The notes: generated from the sequence alone by a model not told the origin. A stretch of DNA of 35,227 nucleotides from CAWJEL01 sp964647255 (GCA_964647255.1 CAZYGI010000041.1:1-35227); one strand, 5' to 3'; positions 7,807-15,968 are shown, numbered from the stretch's first letter. Numbers and translations are program-made.

Positions 7807-9399
7807 TTATGCGTTGAGCGTTTCTTCGGCAGCCGGCGCGATCTTTTCGACCACCGGCGCGGCTTCTTCAACGACCGGTGCGACGGCCTCGACCACCGGT
7901 GCGACGGCCTCTTCAACCACCGGCGCAACTTCTTCAACAACCGGGGCAACAGCCTCGACCACCGGCGCAACGGCCTCTTCAACGACCGGGGCAACAGCCT
8001 CGATCACCGGCGCGACAGCCTCTTCGACGACCGGTGCAGCTTTTTCAACGACCGGCGCGACAGCCTCGACCACCGGCGCAACGGCCTCTTCAACGACCGG
8101 CGCAGCTTCCTCAACGACCGGGGCGACGGCCTCGACCACCGGGGCGACGGCCTCTTCAACCACCGGCGCAACGGCCTCTTCAGCGACCGGGGCGGCTTCC
8201 TCGACCTCAGCCTTGGCCTCGGCCTCGGCTTCGGCCTTGGGCGCCTGCTTCTCGCGGTACGAGGCGGCCCATTCGGCCCATTCCGTCTCGGAGACGGCGC
8301 GCAGGCTCAAGCCGATGCGGCGGCGATCCGGCTCGATGCGCAGCACGCGCAGCAAGAGCAGGTCGCCGGGGTTCACCAGGCTCTGCGGATGATCGGGTCG
8401 GATGTCGGCCATCTCGGAGACGTGGAGCAGACCCTCGACGCCGCTGCGCAGCCGGACGAACGCACCGAACTCAGTGACGCGCGTGACCACGGCCTCGACC
8501 AGGGCGTTGACCTTGTAAAGATTCTCGATGTTGCTCCACGGATCGGGCTGCACGCGCTTGAGGCTGAGCCCGACGCGCTCGCGGGATTTGTCAATCCGCA
8601 GCACCTTGACTTCCACCTCTTGCCCGATCTTGAGCACCTCGCTGGGATGGCCCACGGGGAACCACGCCAGCTCGGAGATGTGGATCAGGCCGTCGGCGCC
8701 GCCCAGGTCAATGAACGCACCGAAGTCGGACAGGCTGCGCACGATGCCGGTGCGCACCTCGCCCACCTGGATGTCGTCCAGGAGCTTCTTGCGATGCTCG
8801 CGCTGCCAGCGGCGCCGCGCGGCGCGCTCCGACATGATGAGGCGGCGGCGCTTGCGATCCACCTCGACGACCTTGACCGGGATCGTGGTCCCGACCATGG
8901 CAGCCATCTTAGCTTTGCGATCCTCCGCCGACATCTCGCGTGGGAGCATCGAGAGGTGCGACGCTGGGACGAAGCCGCGCAGCTTGCCGTAGGCAACCTC
9001 AACGCCGCCGGCGTTGTGGCCCACGACCTCGACCTCGATCATCTCGTTGCTCTCCATCGCCTGTTGGGCGACGAGCCAATCCTTCTCTTGCAGCGCGCGC
9101 GAGAGCGAGACCAACAGGTTGCCTTCCCGGTCGGATTGCTGCAGGATGTAGACCGGCCAGGATGTACCCGGCTGGATCTCTGCCAGGATTTCTTTGTCGA
9201 GCCGGGCCAGATCGCTGGCCGGCACAACGGCCTCTCGTTTCAGGCGCAGATCAATAACGACCTCTTGCGGGCTGACCGAGATGACCTCACCCTTGCAGAT
9301 GTCCCCGCGCTGCGGCATGACAGAGCCCTCCTGGTCGAGGAGAGCCTGCATGGGGTGCACCTCAGCGGGCGGTTTGGTGGGCGGCAAATTCGTAGACAT
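7807..9399 (-). CDS. S1 RNA-binding domain protein (ribosomal protein S1-like) with repetitive acidic tail
   Basis: The 530-residue protein has four S1 (OB-fold) repeats at about residues 27-100, 118-190, 204-275 and 290-360. The third and fourth are canonical (SLSDFGAFIDLGGADGLIHI and VTEFGAFVRL). This is the size and domain number of short bacterial S1 proteins that help recruit mRNA to the 30S subunit. From about 385 the sequence turns into Ala/Glu/Lys and then a roughly 130-residue tail of repeated EEAVAPVVEAVAPVV-type units with no S1 character. Such tails occur in other S1-like proteins, but this one is long and very regular. The ATG is preceded by GGAGG at 9 nt. A near-consensus promoter at 9727-9756 and a long leader precede it; a strong terminator follows. 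Confidence 0.9.
   Translation of the reverse strand: MSTNLPPTKPPAEVHPMQALLDQEGSVMPQRGDICKGEVISVSPQEVVIDLRLKREAVVPASDLARLDKEILAEIQPGTSWPVYILQQSDREGNLLVSLSRALQEKDWLVAQQAMESNEMIEVEVVGHNAGGVEVAYGKLRGFVPASHLSMLPREMSAEDRKAKMAAMVGTTIPVKVVEVDRKRRRLIMSERAARRRWQREHRKKLLDDIQVGEVRTGIVRSLSDFGAFIDLGGADGLIHISELAWFPVGHPSEVLKIGQEVEVKVLRIDKSRERVGLSLKRVQPDPWSNIENLYKVNALVEAVVTRVTEFGAFVRLRSGVEGLLHVSEMADIRPDHPQSLVNPGDLLLLRVLRIEPDRRRIGLSLRAVSETEWAEWAASYREKQAPKAEAEAEAKAEVEEAAPVAEEAVAPVVEEAVAPVVEAVAPVVEEAAPVVEEAVAPVVEAVAPVVEKAAPVVEEAVAPVIEAVAPVVEEAVAPVVEAVAPVVEEVAPVVEEAVAPVVEAVAPVVEEAAPVVEKIAPAAEETLNA
7810..8200 (-). repeat. Degenerate tandem repeat encoding the Ala/Pro/Val/Glu tail of the S1-like protein
   Basis: On the plus strand the unit reads roughly as cctcgaccaccggcgcaacg alternating with cctcttcaacgaccgg, repeated more than ten times with small changes. 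It encodes VVEAVAP and VVEEAVAP blocks. Units are multiples of 3, so copy-number change would keep the frame. Confidence 0.85.
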
Positions 9400-9726
9400 G
9401 GGAAGGAACCTCCGAACGATTGGGTTGAAGTACGTCCTTGGGCCGAGATCAGCTCAAGGCGAAAAAAGAACCCGGCTGGCTCACACCTGGTTATTGCGTG
9501 ACAGCCGGGCAAAAGACCGCTTGGGACGACAACTGCAGGGTCTTCAAGACGCGCTTGCGCTTGACGAAGCTCAGCAACCACTTCTTGACAGATACCGCAG
9601 TCCAATCAGGCCGGGCGACCGGTTCGTCGCTCGGCTGCGTGCCGGGTCGGGTCTCTCGCTCTTACATGGCGGGATAGATACCGCACTCCCGCTTTTTCGT
9701 CTCGTGCCAACGTGAACGCCGACGAT
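9400..9726 (-). promoter_or_regulatory. Long structured 5' leader of the S1-like gene; no gene seen in this gap
   Basis: Transcription from the promoter at 9727-9756 would give a leader of about 320 nt before the S1 start. It contains a perfect 6-bp hairpin (GCGGGA and TCCCGC, 9669-9692) and a second hairpin (TCAAGCGC pairing with GCG and CTTGA, around 9549-9572). It also holds a 10-nt direct repeat (AGATACCGCA on the plus strand at 9590-9599 and 9676-9685). A small minus-strand frame with a TTG start at 9605 overlaps the S1 gene and I do not accept it as a gene. Leader-based autoregulation is known for S1 in other bacteria; here it is only a possibility. Confidence 0.5.
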
Positions 9727-9756
9727 ATTATAAACGAAAGACGCGGCGATTGTCAA
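9727..9756 (-). promoter_or_regulatory. Near-consensus housekeeping promoter for the S1-like gene
   Basis: On the minus strand TTGACA (9756-9751) is followed after 18 nt by TATAAT (9732-9727). Both hexamers are perfect. The promoter sits directly after the stop codon of the protease gene at 9787, so the S1 gene has its own strong start. Transcription should begin near 9720. Confidence 0.85.
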
Positions 9757-9786
9757 CGCGCCGATCGCTGCGTTTCCATTGGCCCT

Positions 9787-11658
9787 TCACTCTCCGGGCA
9801 GCAGCGGGAAATCAAACTCGCCCACCCGTTTTGACGCGGCCGCGGTCCGTGCGCCGCAGCGATGGGTGGGCAACACCAGGTAGGTGTGATTGTTGGCCGG
9901 ATCGCCCAGGGCCGGTGCGGTGTGGTTTGCGGTTGTCACCGCAGTGCAGCGCGAGTCGCCCGCACACAGGGTGTTCGTCGCCGGTGCGAAGTAGGGCGCG
10001 TTGATCGCATCCCACACCTCGTAGCCGGTCGCGCCTACGGCCTGGCTCCAGGTCAGTTGGATGGCGCTGGTGCTCAGCCGGCTGATCGCCAGGTCGGTCA
10101 CGGCCGCGGGCGCACTGCACGCGTAGGTGTACGCGGCCCACACATTGATACGGCCCCAGCCATAAACGTTATTGGGGACAGTGGTCGAGCCGTCGCCGCC
10201 GCACCCCTGCGTGCTGGTCAGGCGCACGGCCGATTGCTCCAGCGCGTTTTCGAGCGCATCAACATCGCCCCGCAGCCAGGGATAGGCGGAGATCAGCAGC
10301 GCCACCGCGCCGGCCACGTGTGGGCCGGCCATGCTCGTGCCCGACCAGCCGCCGGCATAGGTGGAGCCGGGGATGCTGGAGCGGATGCTCACCCCCGGCG
10401 CCGATACGTCGGGCTTGCGCCGGCCGCTGCCATCAATCGTCACGGGGCCGCGGCTGGAGAAGGTAGCGATGGCATCGTATTTGTCTGTCGCGCCCACAGA
10501 GAATGACTCGGCGTAGATCGCGGCCGGTTCCCTGATGGTGCTGCACGCCGAGCCGCTGTTGCCCGCGGAGTGGACGGTAACGATGCCGGCTGCGCGCACG
10601 TTTTGCACGACGGTGAGCAGTACATTGGGATCCGTACACCCCTCGCTGGCCGGACAGCCCCACGAATTGTTGATCACGTCGGGCGCCTTCGTCGGGTCGG
10701 CCCCGGTGCCATCAACCTTGGTCGGCGCGATGAACCACTGGTAGCATTCGGCGTAGGTCGTCGGCGTCCCGTTGCCGGCGTTCATGTTGCGACAGCCGAT
10801 CCACTTTGCGCCCGGCGCCATGCCGATCTGGTTGCCAGCGCCGTCGTCACCCACCATGGTTCCCATCGTGTGGGTGCCGTGGTTGTTGTCATCGCACGGG
10901 AAGAGGGAATTCGCACCACAACTGCTGCCGGCGGTGTGGATGGCGTCGTGCCAGTTGTAGTCATGATTTGCCGTCGCACCGTTCCAGCCGCGATATTTCC
11001 CCTTCAGCGCGGGATGATCCCACTGATAGCCGGTGTCCTGGCCGCCGATCACCGCGCCCTGGCCGGTGAAGCCTGCGGCCCACAGATCCGGGGCGCGCAC
11101 TTTGGTGATGTTCCATTCGATTGCGGCCGGCGCAGCGGAAGCCTTCGGCTCCGCGGCGACGTCCGGCTCCGCCAAGTGCACGGTCGGGTTGGCGTAGAGA
11201 TGCGCCACATCCGCGCGGCCGGCCAGCGCCTGCACCGCCGCCAGATCCCCGCGCGCCCAAATCATGTTGGCGACCCAGAAGGCGCGGTGCTCGATCCCGC
11301 GCGCCTCAAGCATTTGCAGGACCGGCGTTTGCGTGCGCGCTGCGGCCGCCGTCAGCGTCTCGAAGACGTATCGGCCCTTCTCGGTCTTCCCCCGCAGCCG
11401 GGACGCGGCGCTCAGGTCGGCCTGTTCGGCCAGGAAGATGATAAACTCGGCCTTGCCGTCCCCGGCCAGCTCACGGCCTTCGACTCGATCCAGCACCCAG
11501 GGGTCCACCTTGGTTTTCCACGGCGCGACGGTTGCAGCTTGCGCCGCGTGCGTGGCCTCCGGGTCGGCCTCCGACCGGGCCAGGTTCGGGTTGATCCCGC
11601 TTGCCACGATGGCGCACAGGGCAGCCAGGCAGATGATTTTCAGGACGCGATCAGACAT
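9787..11658 (-). CDS. Secreted subtilisin-like serine protease (peptidase S8) with C-terminal Fn3-like domain
   Basis: The 623-residue precursor starts with a signal peptide (MSDRVLKIICLAALCAIVAS). An inhibitor-I9-like propeptide region runs to about 170. The S8 catalytic triad is intact: Asp208 in GGQDTGYQWD, His260 in NNHGTHTMG and Ser442 in SGTSMAGPHVAGA; the oxyanion Asn is in HSAGNSG (367). A fibronectin-III-like segment begins near 520 (AVTDLAISRLSTSAIQLTW). The paired cysteines fit an exported protein. The start ATG at 11658 has GGAGGTG 6 nt upstream; a longer frame to 11748 lacks both a ribosome site and a signal-peptide start. It is probably an extracellular scavenging protease. It has its own extended -10 promoter. 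Confidence 0.95.
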   Translation of the reverse strand: MSDRVLKIICLAALCAIVASGINPNLARSEADPEATHAAQAATVAPWKTKVDPWVLDRVEGRELAGDGKAEFIIFLAEQADLSAASRLRGKTEKGRYVFETLTAAAARTQTPVLQMLEARGIEHRAFWVANMIWARGDLAAVQALAGRADVAHLYANPTVHLAEPDVAAEPKASAAPAAIEWNITKVRAPDLWAAGFTGQGAVIGGQDTGYQWDHPALKGKYRGWNGATANHDYNWHDAIHTAGSSCGANSLFPCDDNNHGTHTMGTMVGDDGAGNQIGMAPGAKWIGCRNMNAGNGTPTTYAECYQWFIAPTKVDGTGADPTKAPDVINNSWGCPASEGCTDPNVLLTVVQNVRAAGIVTVHSAGNSGSACSTIREPAAIYAESFSVGATDKYDAIATFSSRGPVTIDGSGRRKPDVSAPGVSIRSSIPGSTYAGGWSGTSMAGPHVAGAVALLISAYPWLRGDVDALENALEQSAVRLTSTQGCGGDGSTTVPNNVYGWGRINVWAAYTYACSAPAAVTDLAISRLSTSAIQLTWSQAVGATGYEVWDAINAPYFAPATNTLCAGDSRCTAVTTANHTAPALGDPANNHTYLVLPTHRCGARTAAASKRVGEFDFPLLPGE

Positions 11659-11689
11659 GAAGCACCTCCGTAGACAGGCAGTGGCGGGG

Positions 11690-11718
11690 ATCATACCAGA
11701 ATGGGCGCGGCAAGACAA
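11690..11718 (-). promoter_or_regulatory. Extended -10 promoter of the S8 protease gene
   Basis: On the minus strand TTGTCT (11718-11713), 17 nt, then TATGAT (11695-11690) with TGG directly before it, forming a TGn extended -10. The start codon is about 30 nt downstream. Confidence 0.75.
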
Positions 11719-11744
11719 GCAGGGGCAGACTGTGCGGTGGGGCG

Positions 11745-11805
11745 ACATCCGCCGCGCCCCCGCCGTGATGGGGCGCGGCTCGCTGTCAACGCCGTTTTCG
11801 GATGT
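11745..11805. terminator. Nested inverted repeat between membrane-protein and protease genes, possible terminator
   Basis: A perfect 10-bp stem, GCCGCGCCCC and GGGGCGCGGC (11751-11760 and 11770-11779), lies inside a wider pairing ACATCCG and CGGATGT (11745-11751 and 11799-11805). No T-tract follows on either strand. It lies just after the 11812 stop codon and could halt or stabilise the upstream transcript. Confidence 0.5.
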
Positions 11806-11811
11806 GAGGCG

Positions 11812-12513
11812 CTACCGCATCCACGACCGCTGGAAGGCGCCGCGCCGGTCGGTCGCAGTCACGCGGTTCGCCAGCCAGACCAGCAACGCGCCGCCCAGGG
11901 CCAGGATCGCGCCGCCGGCCAGCAGCGGGCTGCGCAGCACGTTCACCCAGTTGGCGCCGTCCGGCCCGATGTGGGTCGGCGTGGCCCACAGGGGCGTGGT
12001 GAGTGTGACCAGGCCGCCGGTGAACGCAGCCAGCCCAGCGGGCGTCTGCCAGCCGCCCCCGTCTCGGCCCAGGAAGCCGTTGATCAGCCGCCAAATGGGC
12101 GGCAGGCGCAGCAGCAGGAACACGGCGAGGACGAAGAGCGTGAGGTAGAAGCGCATGTTTTGCGGCGCGCCCTTGCCCCGCAGCGCGATCGAGGCGAAAG
12201 TCTGCACGCCGGCGAAGAGGCCGCTCAGCGCGAGGACGAGCAACGCATCGCGGTATGCGCCCAGCCGGCCGCGCGCCAGGCGTAACATCACCAGGATGCC
12301 CCAGACCGCAGCCGCGGTTGCACCGATCATGAGCACGATGTAGAGCCACTGGTAGGACGCGAGTTTTGCCATCGCGGGGCCCCATTTGGTCGGGCTCAGC
12401 GCCACGCAACCGGTGCCGATGCCGCCCATCAGATTGAAGAAGGCGGCCAGGGCGAAAAGGACGATCGCCAGGGTGCGGAGGACTTTTCCACCGGAGGAGG
12501 GTTTGGAGGTCAT
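11812..12513 (-). CDS. Polytopic membrane protein of unknown function
   Basis: The 233-residue protein has about six hydrophobic segments (roughly 12-34, 55-78, 87-110, 120-138, 159-175, 194-215) and a basic C-terminus. I recognise no family motif. It follows the heme o synthase gene by 41 nt and has AGGAG 8 nt before the ATG, so it is the last gene of the probable heme/oxidase-like operon. It might assist assembly of the membrane oxidase-like protein. It contains no heme-ligand-like His pairs. Confidence 0.75.
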   Translation of the reverse strand: MTSKPSSGGKVLRTLAIVLFALAAFFNLMGGIGTGCVALSPTKWGPAMAKLASYQWLYIVLMIGATAAAVWGILVMLRLARGRLGAYRDALLVLALSGLFAGVQTFASIALRGKGAPQNMRFYLTLFVLAVFLLLRLPPIWRLINGFLGRDGGGWQTPAGLAAFTGGLVTLTTPLWATPTHIGPDGANWVNVLRSPLLAGGAILALGGALLVWLANRVTATDRRGAFQRSWMR

Positions 12514-12554
12514 CGTCGAGTCTCCTTGTCGAAAATGATGGTGTCGGAATCCGA

Positions 12555-13466
12555 TTACATTGCGACCGCGATCACCAGCATCGCGGCGAACATATACAGT
12601 GACGCGTACTTGAACAGGGCAAAGCTGGTTTTAGGTGACGGCCGCACGATCCCGAGGACGGCCAGGCCGAGCATCCCCAGGCCCAGCGCGGCCAGCGCGG
12701 CCAGCGCGCCCGCCCGGGCGCCGATCGTCGCGGCGATCCACCCCATCACGAGCGCCGCGGCCAGGCTGGAGGCCGCGATGACGACGCGCGTAGCAAAGAA
12801 GCCATACGCCGCGGGGAAGGTCGGCACGCGGGCGGCCCGGTAGTCGTCGAAATGCCGCATCGCGAACGTCATGATATGGGTGGGGATCCACAGCAGCACG
12901 CCCAGCGCCAGCAGCGCCCCCACCAGGTCAATGTGCCCCAGCGCCAGCGCCCGGCCCGCCAGCACCGGCATCCCACCGGCCAGCCCGCCGATGATGATCG
13001 AGTATGGCGTGCGGCGCTTAAGCCAGACGGTGTAGACCGCCACATTGAAGAATAGCCCGGCGAACACGATGAGACCATAGAGCGGCGCCAGCAACAGCGC
13101 CCAGCCGATGCCCAGCGCGGCGATGCCGGCGCCCACGACCACGGCCTCGCGCACGCTCACCCGACCGGTGGGCAGCGGCCGCCAGCAGGTGCGTTTCATT
13201 CGGGCGTCAATATCGGCATCATACGCCATGTTCAGCATCGTGCTGCCGCTGATCGCCAGGAACAGGCTGCCCAGCATTCCGAGGACGGTCGGCCAATGCC
13301 CCGTAGGGCGCCCCGCACTCAGATACCCCGCGATACCCGTTGCGAGCAGCAGTCCGGTCTGTAGGCTCTTGATCAGCGGCCAGAAGCGACGGACTGCGTG
13401 GCGCGTGGTGCGTAGAGCGTCGAGCGTTCTGCGCGAGGTTTCCATTGTGGCTTCTTCTCGGTCCAT
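12555..13466 (-). CDS. ctaB: Heme o synthase (protoheme IX farnesyltransferase), UbiA family
   Basis: The enzyme adds a farnesyl group to heme b to make heme o, needed by many terminal oxidases. The 303-residue membrane protein has the first Asp-rich motif NMAYDADIDARMKRT (from residue 79), then RPLPTGR, and the CyoE/CtaB-specific YTVWLKRRTPYSIIIGGLAGG. The conserved HIMTFAMRHFDDYRAARVP loop follows, with about nine membrane segments. The combination separates it from menaquinone or chlorophyll prenyltransferases of the same fold. ATG 13445 is an alternative start seven codons in. It sits 40 nt after the FGE-like lipoprotein gene and behind the oxidase-like gene, which suggests heme O or A is used by that protein. 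Confidence 0.9.
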   Translation of the reverse strand: MDREEATMETSRRTLDALRTTRHAVRRFWPLIKSLQTGLLLATGIAGYLSAGRPTGHWPTVLGMLGSLFLAISGSTMLNMAYDADIDARMKRTCWRPLPTGRVSVREAVVVGAGIAALGIGWALLLAPLYGLIVFAGLFFNVAVYTVWLKRRTPYSIIIGGLAGGMPVLAGRALALGHIDLVGALLALGVLLWIPTHIMTFAMRHFDDYRAARVPTFPAAYGFFATRVVIAASSLAAALVMGWIAATIGARAGALAALAALGLGMLGLAVLGIVRPSPKTSFALFKYASLYMFAAMLVIAVAM

Positions 13467-13506
13467 TATCCTGCCCCTTGTTTCCCCATCCCTTGTCTTC
13501 CCGTTC

Positions 13507-14415
13507 CTACCGCGCGCACCGGAACCCTACGCTTGGACTGGCATAATCCGGCCGGGCGGCGTTGCGCGTCCAGATGCGCAGGTTATAGCCGTAAACCGCC
13601 TTGCTGCCGCCCTTCAGCGGACGATCGTGGATCCCTGCGGTGATGTCGCTGGCCCACTGCCAGACGTTGCCGGCCATGTCGTACAGGCCGTACGGGCTGG
13701 CCGAATCCAGGGTGCGGTAGCCGCCGTACGCCTTGCCGTTGTAGAAGCCGACGGGGGTCGTGTCGCCCTGTTTGCCGGCCGTCGCCTCGAACGGATCGCC
13801 GCTGGCATAGAAGTTGGCGTTGTTCAGCCTGAGCTCGTCGCCCCACGGGAACGGGCGTTCGTCATCCCCGCGCGCGGCCCGCTCCCATTCGGTTTCGGAG
13901 GGCAGCCGGCCGCCGTGGAACTCGCAGTAGGCCGCCGCGCCGAACCAGGTCACGACCGTCATCGGATGATTTTCGTAGCCGGGCTTGACGCCGAAACGCT
14001 GGCCGTCGAAGGTCAGCCGCAGGCTCGGGTCCTTGAGCGGCACGTGCAGCCAGTCACCCGCCTTGATCTCGATCTCATGCTTATGGCCGTGAAACACATC
14101 GCCCGGATAATATCCGACGATGGCGTCACCGTCAACCTTCACCGTGCCTTTCGCCAGCGCCTCATTGAGGTAAGCCGCGTATTGCGCGTTGGTCACGTCC
14201 GTCACCATCATCTCGTATGGCCGCTCAATCGTCGCCATCTCGTCATGTTGGCCGAAATGGAACGTCCCCGCGGGGATTTTGGCCCACGCGTCCGGGTTCA
14301 CGCCGGTGTCCCAGGCGGCGATCGGGGCTTGGGTGCTGGGGACTGGGACGCAGCCGGCCAACACGATGAAGAGTATCGCCAATAAGGTGAAAGAGGTAAG
14401 TTTTGTCGCCTTCAT
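13507..14415 (-). CDS. Lipoprotein with FGE-sulfatase (SUMF1/PvdO/NirV-like) domain, catalytic cysteines absent
   Basis: The 302-residue precursor has a type II signal peptide with lipobox LAGC (Cys22). The formylglycine-generating-enzyme fold is clear: GRLPSETEWERAARG (about 159-173), PWGDELRLNNANF, and GLYDMAGNVWQWASD (about 243-257). True FGE carries its reactive cysteines near the C-terminus in a CR..R context; here that position reads RIWTRNAARP. The only other cysteines are in AYCEF and the last FRCAR, so copper-dependent FGE activity is unlikely. Related FGE-fold proteins include NirV, an accessory found beside nitrite reductase genes, and PvdO. The ATG overlaps the oxidase-like stop as ATGA and has AGGAGGTG upstream, so it is tightly coupled to that gene. 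It should be anchored outside the cytoplasmic membrane. Confidence 0.85.
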   Translation of the reverse strand: MKATKLTSFTLLAILFIVLAGCVPVPSTQAPIAAWDTGVNPDAWAKIPAGTFHFGQHDEMATIERPYEMMVTDVTNAQYAAYLNEALAKGTVKVDGDAIVGYYPGDVFHGHKHEIEIKAGDWLHVPLKDPSLRLTFDGQRFGVKPGYENHPMTVVTWFGAAAYCEFHGGRLPSETEWERAARGDDERPFPWGDELRLNNANFYASGDPFEATAGKQGDTTPVGFYNGKAYGGYRTLDSASPYGLYDMAGNVWQWASDITAGIHDRPLKGGSKAVYGYNLRIWTRNAARPDYASPSVGFRCAR

Positions 14416-15884
14416 TGCCCCACCTCCTGCTCCTCCGCCAGCTCCGTGGCCCAGCGCCCGCGCCGCTTGAAAAGGTCGAGCAGCCGCCACACCATGAGCG
14501 CAGCCAGGACGACGAGCACCGTCGCCAGGCCCGCATCGCTGAGGATCATGCTGATGTTCACGAGAGGCTGCTGCGCGGCCTCGGAGACATAGAGCCGCTT
14601 GGTCTCGAAGAGCGTCACGGCCGCAAACGCGACGTCCGACGCGATGATCACGGTCCAGCCGAACCACTGCCGGGCCTTGCCCTTGAGCTGCGCCATGTCG
14701 GCGTACAGGAGCAGGATAATCGTCGCGATGATCCCGGAGAGGATGTGCCAGTGGCCGGTCAGGCCCACCTGCTCATCCCGCAGCGACCAGGTGCGGATCG
14801 CCTCATCTAGCCGGATTGCCATGAAGATGCCGACCGCGGTGACGACGAAGTTCATGTAGACCATCTGCCACAACATGCCGAACTTGAGCGGATCGTGCAG
14901 CAGAGCGGTCAGTTTTTGGCCGGTGCCGGCCTTTCCCATGCCGCGCTCGGCCAGGCGCGCGGCCGCTATCTTGCGCCAGCCGAACCACACCAACAGCCAC
15001 GAGGCGATCAGCGTCGGGAACGCGCCGATGTTGATGATCATGTGTGCGATCGGTTCGAACGGCACCACCGCCCACACCCCACCCGCGACGATCAGCGTGC
15101 CGACGATCATCAGCGGCATGGCCCAGGCGTGCAGCTTGCCCTTGAAATCGAACCAGCGGCCGACGATCAGCGTCAGCGCGACCGCGATCAGCTCCAGCAT
15201 GATGTGCAGATGACCGATCACCGCGAGCTGGAGCGCGTTTTTGACCGGCTGGCGCACGATGTCCTCGGCCAGGACCGTCTCGAAGCCGCTGCCGAAGAGC
15301 GAGCCGGCCACCGCGCCGAACACCGCCGAGATCAGCGTCACGATGGCCATCGCGAAGAAGGCGACGCGCTCCAGGTCAACGCCGCTGCGGGTGTGTGCAT
15401 AGGCCGGATCGGTCACGTGGTATTCCTTACGCCACGGCCACAGTGCGACGGCCAGTTGCAGCCCGGCGAAGAACACCAGCGCCTGCCCGGTGATGAAGAG
15501 GCCGTGGAAGACGTAGTTGTGGCCGAAGTAGCCGAACGCCAGGCCGAAGATCAGCGACGTGATGTAGCCGACGGTGATCGTGGCATTGATGTTCGCCTGC
15601 TGCTGCGGATTCATCCGCACCAACGCGGTGATCAGGTACGTCTCAATGGCGACGACCGACATGGCGATGGTGTGGTAGAGCAGGATGATGCGGCCCTCCC
15701 GCTCGGCCTCCACCAGCTTCATGCCGTAAAGCCGCATCGCCACGGCGCTGATGCCCCACTCTTTCAACGGGCCAGAAAGCATGCCCCACATGGCGGTGAC
15801 GATCGAGATCAGCGCAATGGCGACCAGGATCAGGCCTTTGGTGGAACGGAAGAGGAAGTTGAAACGGTCGCGGACGGCTTGCAT
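14412..15884 (-). CDS. Polytopic membrane protein with heme-copper-oxidase/NorB-like histidine motifs
   Basis: The 490-residue protein has about 12 membrane segments. Several histidines lie in places reminiscent of heme-copper oxidase subunit I. His71 in LLYHTIAMSVVAIETYL resembles the low-spin-heme ligand of helix 2. GHNYVFHG (His122, His127) resembles the GHNAV of cbb3 oxidases, where His binds CuB. GHLH (His225/227) resembles the helix-10 heme ligands GHVH. A second pair GHWH (His378/380) and His281 in IAHMIIN follow. The usual adjacent His-His pair and helices 3-5 are not evident, so it is at best a divergent member. Heme o synthase and an FGE-like lipoprotein follow in the same operon. 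The start at 15884 has AGGAGG 7 nt upstream; the extra 25 residues from 15959 are unlikely. Confidence 0.75.
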   Translation of the reverse strand: MQAVRDRFNFLFRSTKGLILVAIALISIVTAMWGMLSGPLKEWGISAVAMRLYGMKLVEAEREGRIILLYHTIAMSVVAIETYLITALVRMNPQQQANINATITVGYITSLIFGLAFGYFGHNYVFHGLFITGQALVFFAGLQLAVALWPWRKEYHVTDPAYAHTRSGVDLERVAFFAMAIVTLISAVFGAVAGSLFGSGFETVLAEDIVRQPVKNALQLAVIGHLHIMLELIAVALTLIVGRWFDFKGKLHAWAMPLMIVGTLIVAGGVWAVVPFEPIAHMIINIGAFPTLIASWLLVWFGWRKIAAARLAERGMGKAGTGQKLTALLHDPLKFGMLWQMVYMNFVVTAVGIFMAIRLDEAIRTWSLRDEQVGLTGHWHILSGIIATIILLLYADMAQLKGKARQWFGWTVIIASDVAFAAVTLFETKRLYVSEAAQQPLVNISMILSDAGLATVLVVLAALMVWRLLDLFKRRGRWATELAEEQEVGQ

Positions 15885-15947
15885 GAACCCTCCTTGTTGA
15901 CAGGCGCCGGCGGCGGTCTGTGCGCCGCTGTTGGGCGTGTAATGTTC

Positions 15948-15960
15948 CTTGTACCACAAG
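15948..15960. promoter_or_regulatory. Palindrome upstream of the oxidase-like operon
   Basis: CTTGT-ACC-ACAAG is a 5+3+5 inverted repeat 64 nt before the start codon of the oxidase-like gene. With the neighbouring 15969-15983 palindrome it may be an operator, possibly for the Crp/Fnr-type protein encoded immediately upstream. Confidence 0.4.
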
Positions 15961-15968
15961 ATCGAGGG

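Noticed and set aside
7738..9501. Long plus-strand frame opposite the S1-like gene, rich in DHRR/NDR repeats
   Set aside because: It is the complement of the S1 gene and its repetitive tail; the repeat pattern is explained by the minus-strand coding units.
9240..9605. Small minus-strand ORF in the S1 leader (TTG start, CGIC motif)
   Set aside because: It overlaps the S1 gene for about 160 nt in another frame, has no ribosome site, and becomes Arg/Pro/Ser-rich like a shadow frame.
9669..9697. Plus-strand hairpin GCGGGA/TCCCGC followed by TTTTT, terminator-like
   Set aside because: No plus-strand gene precedes it; it more likely acts as leader structure of the minus-strand S1 transcript.
13507..14667. 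Longer version of the FGE-like lipoprotein gene starting at 14667
   Set aside because: The first 84 codons lie inside the oxidase-like gene and are Arg/Gly/Ala-rich; ATG 14415 has a ribosome site and a lipobox signal peptide.
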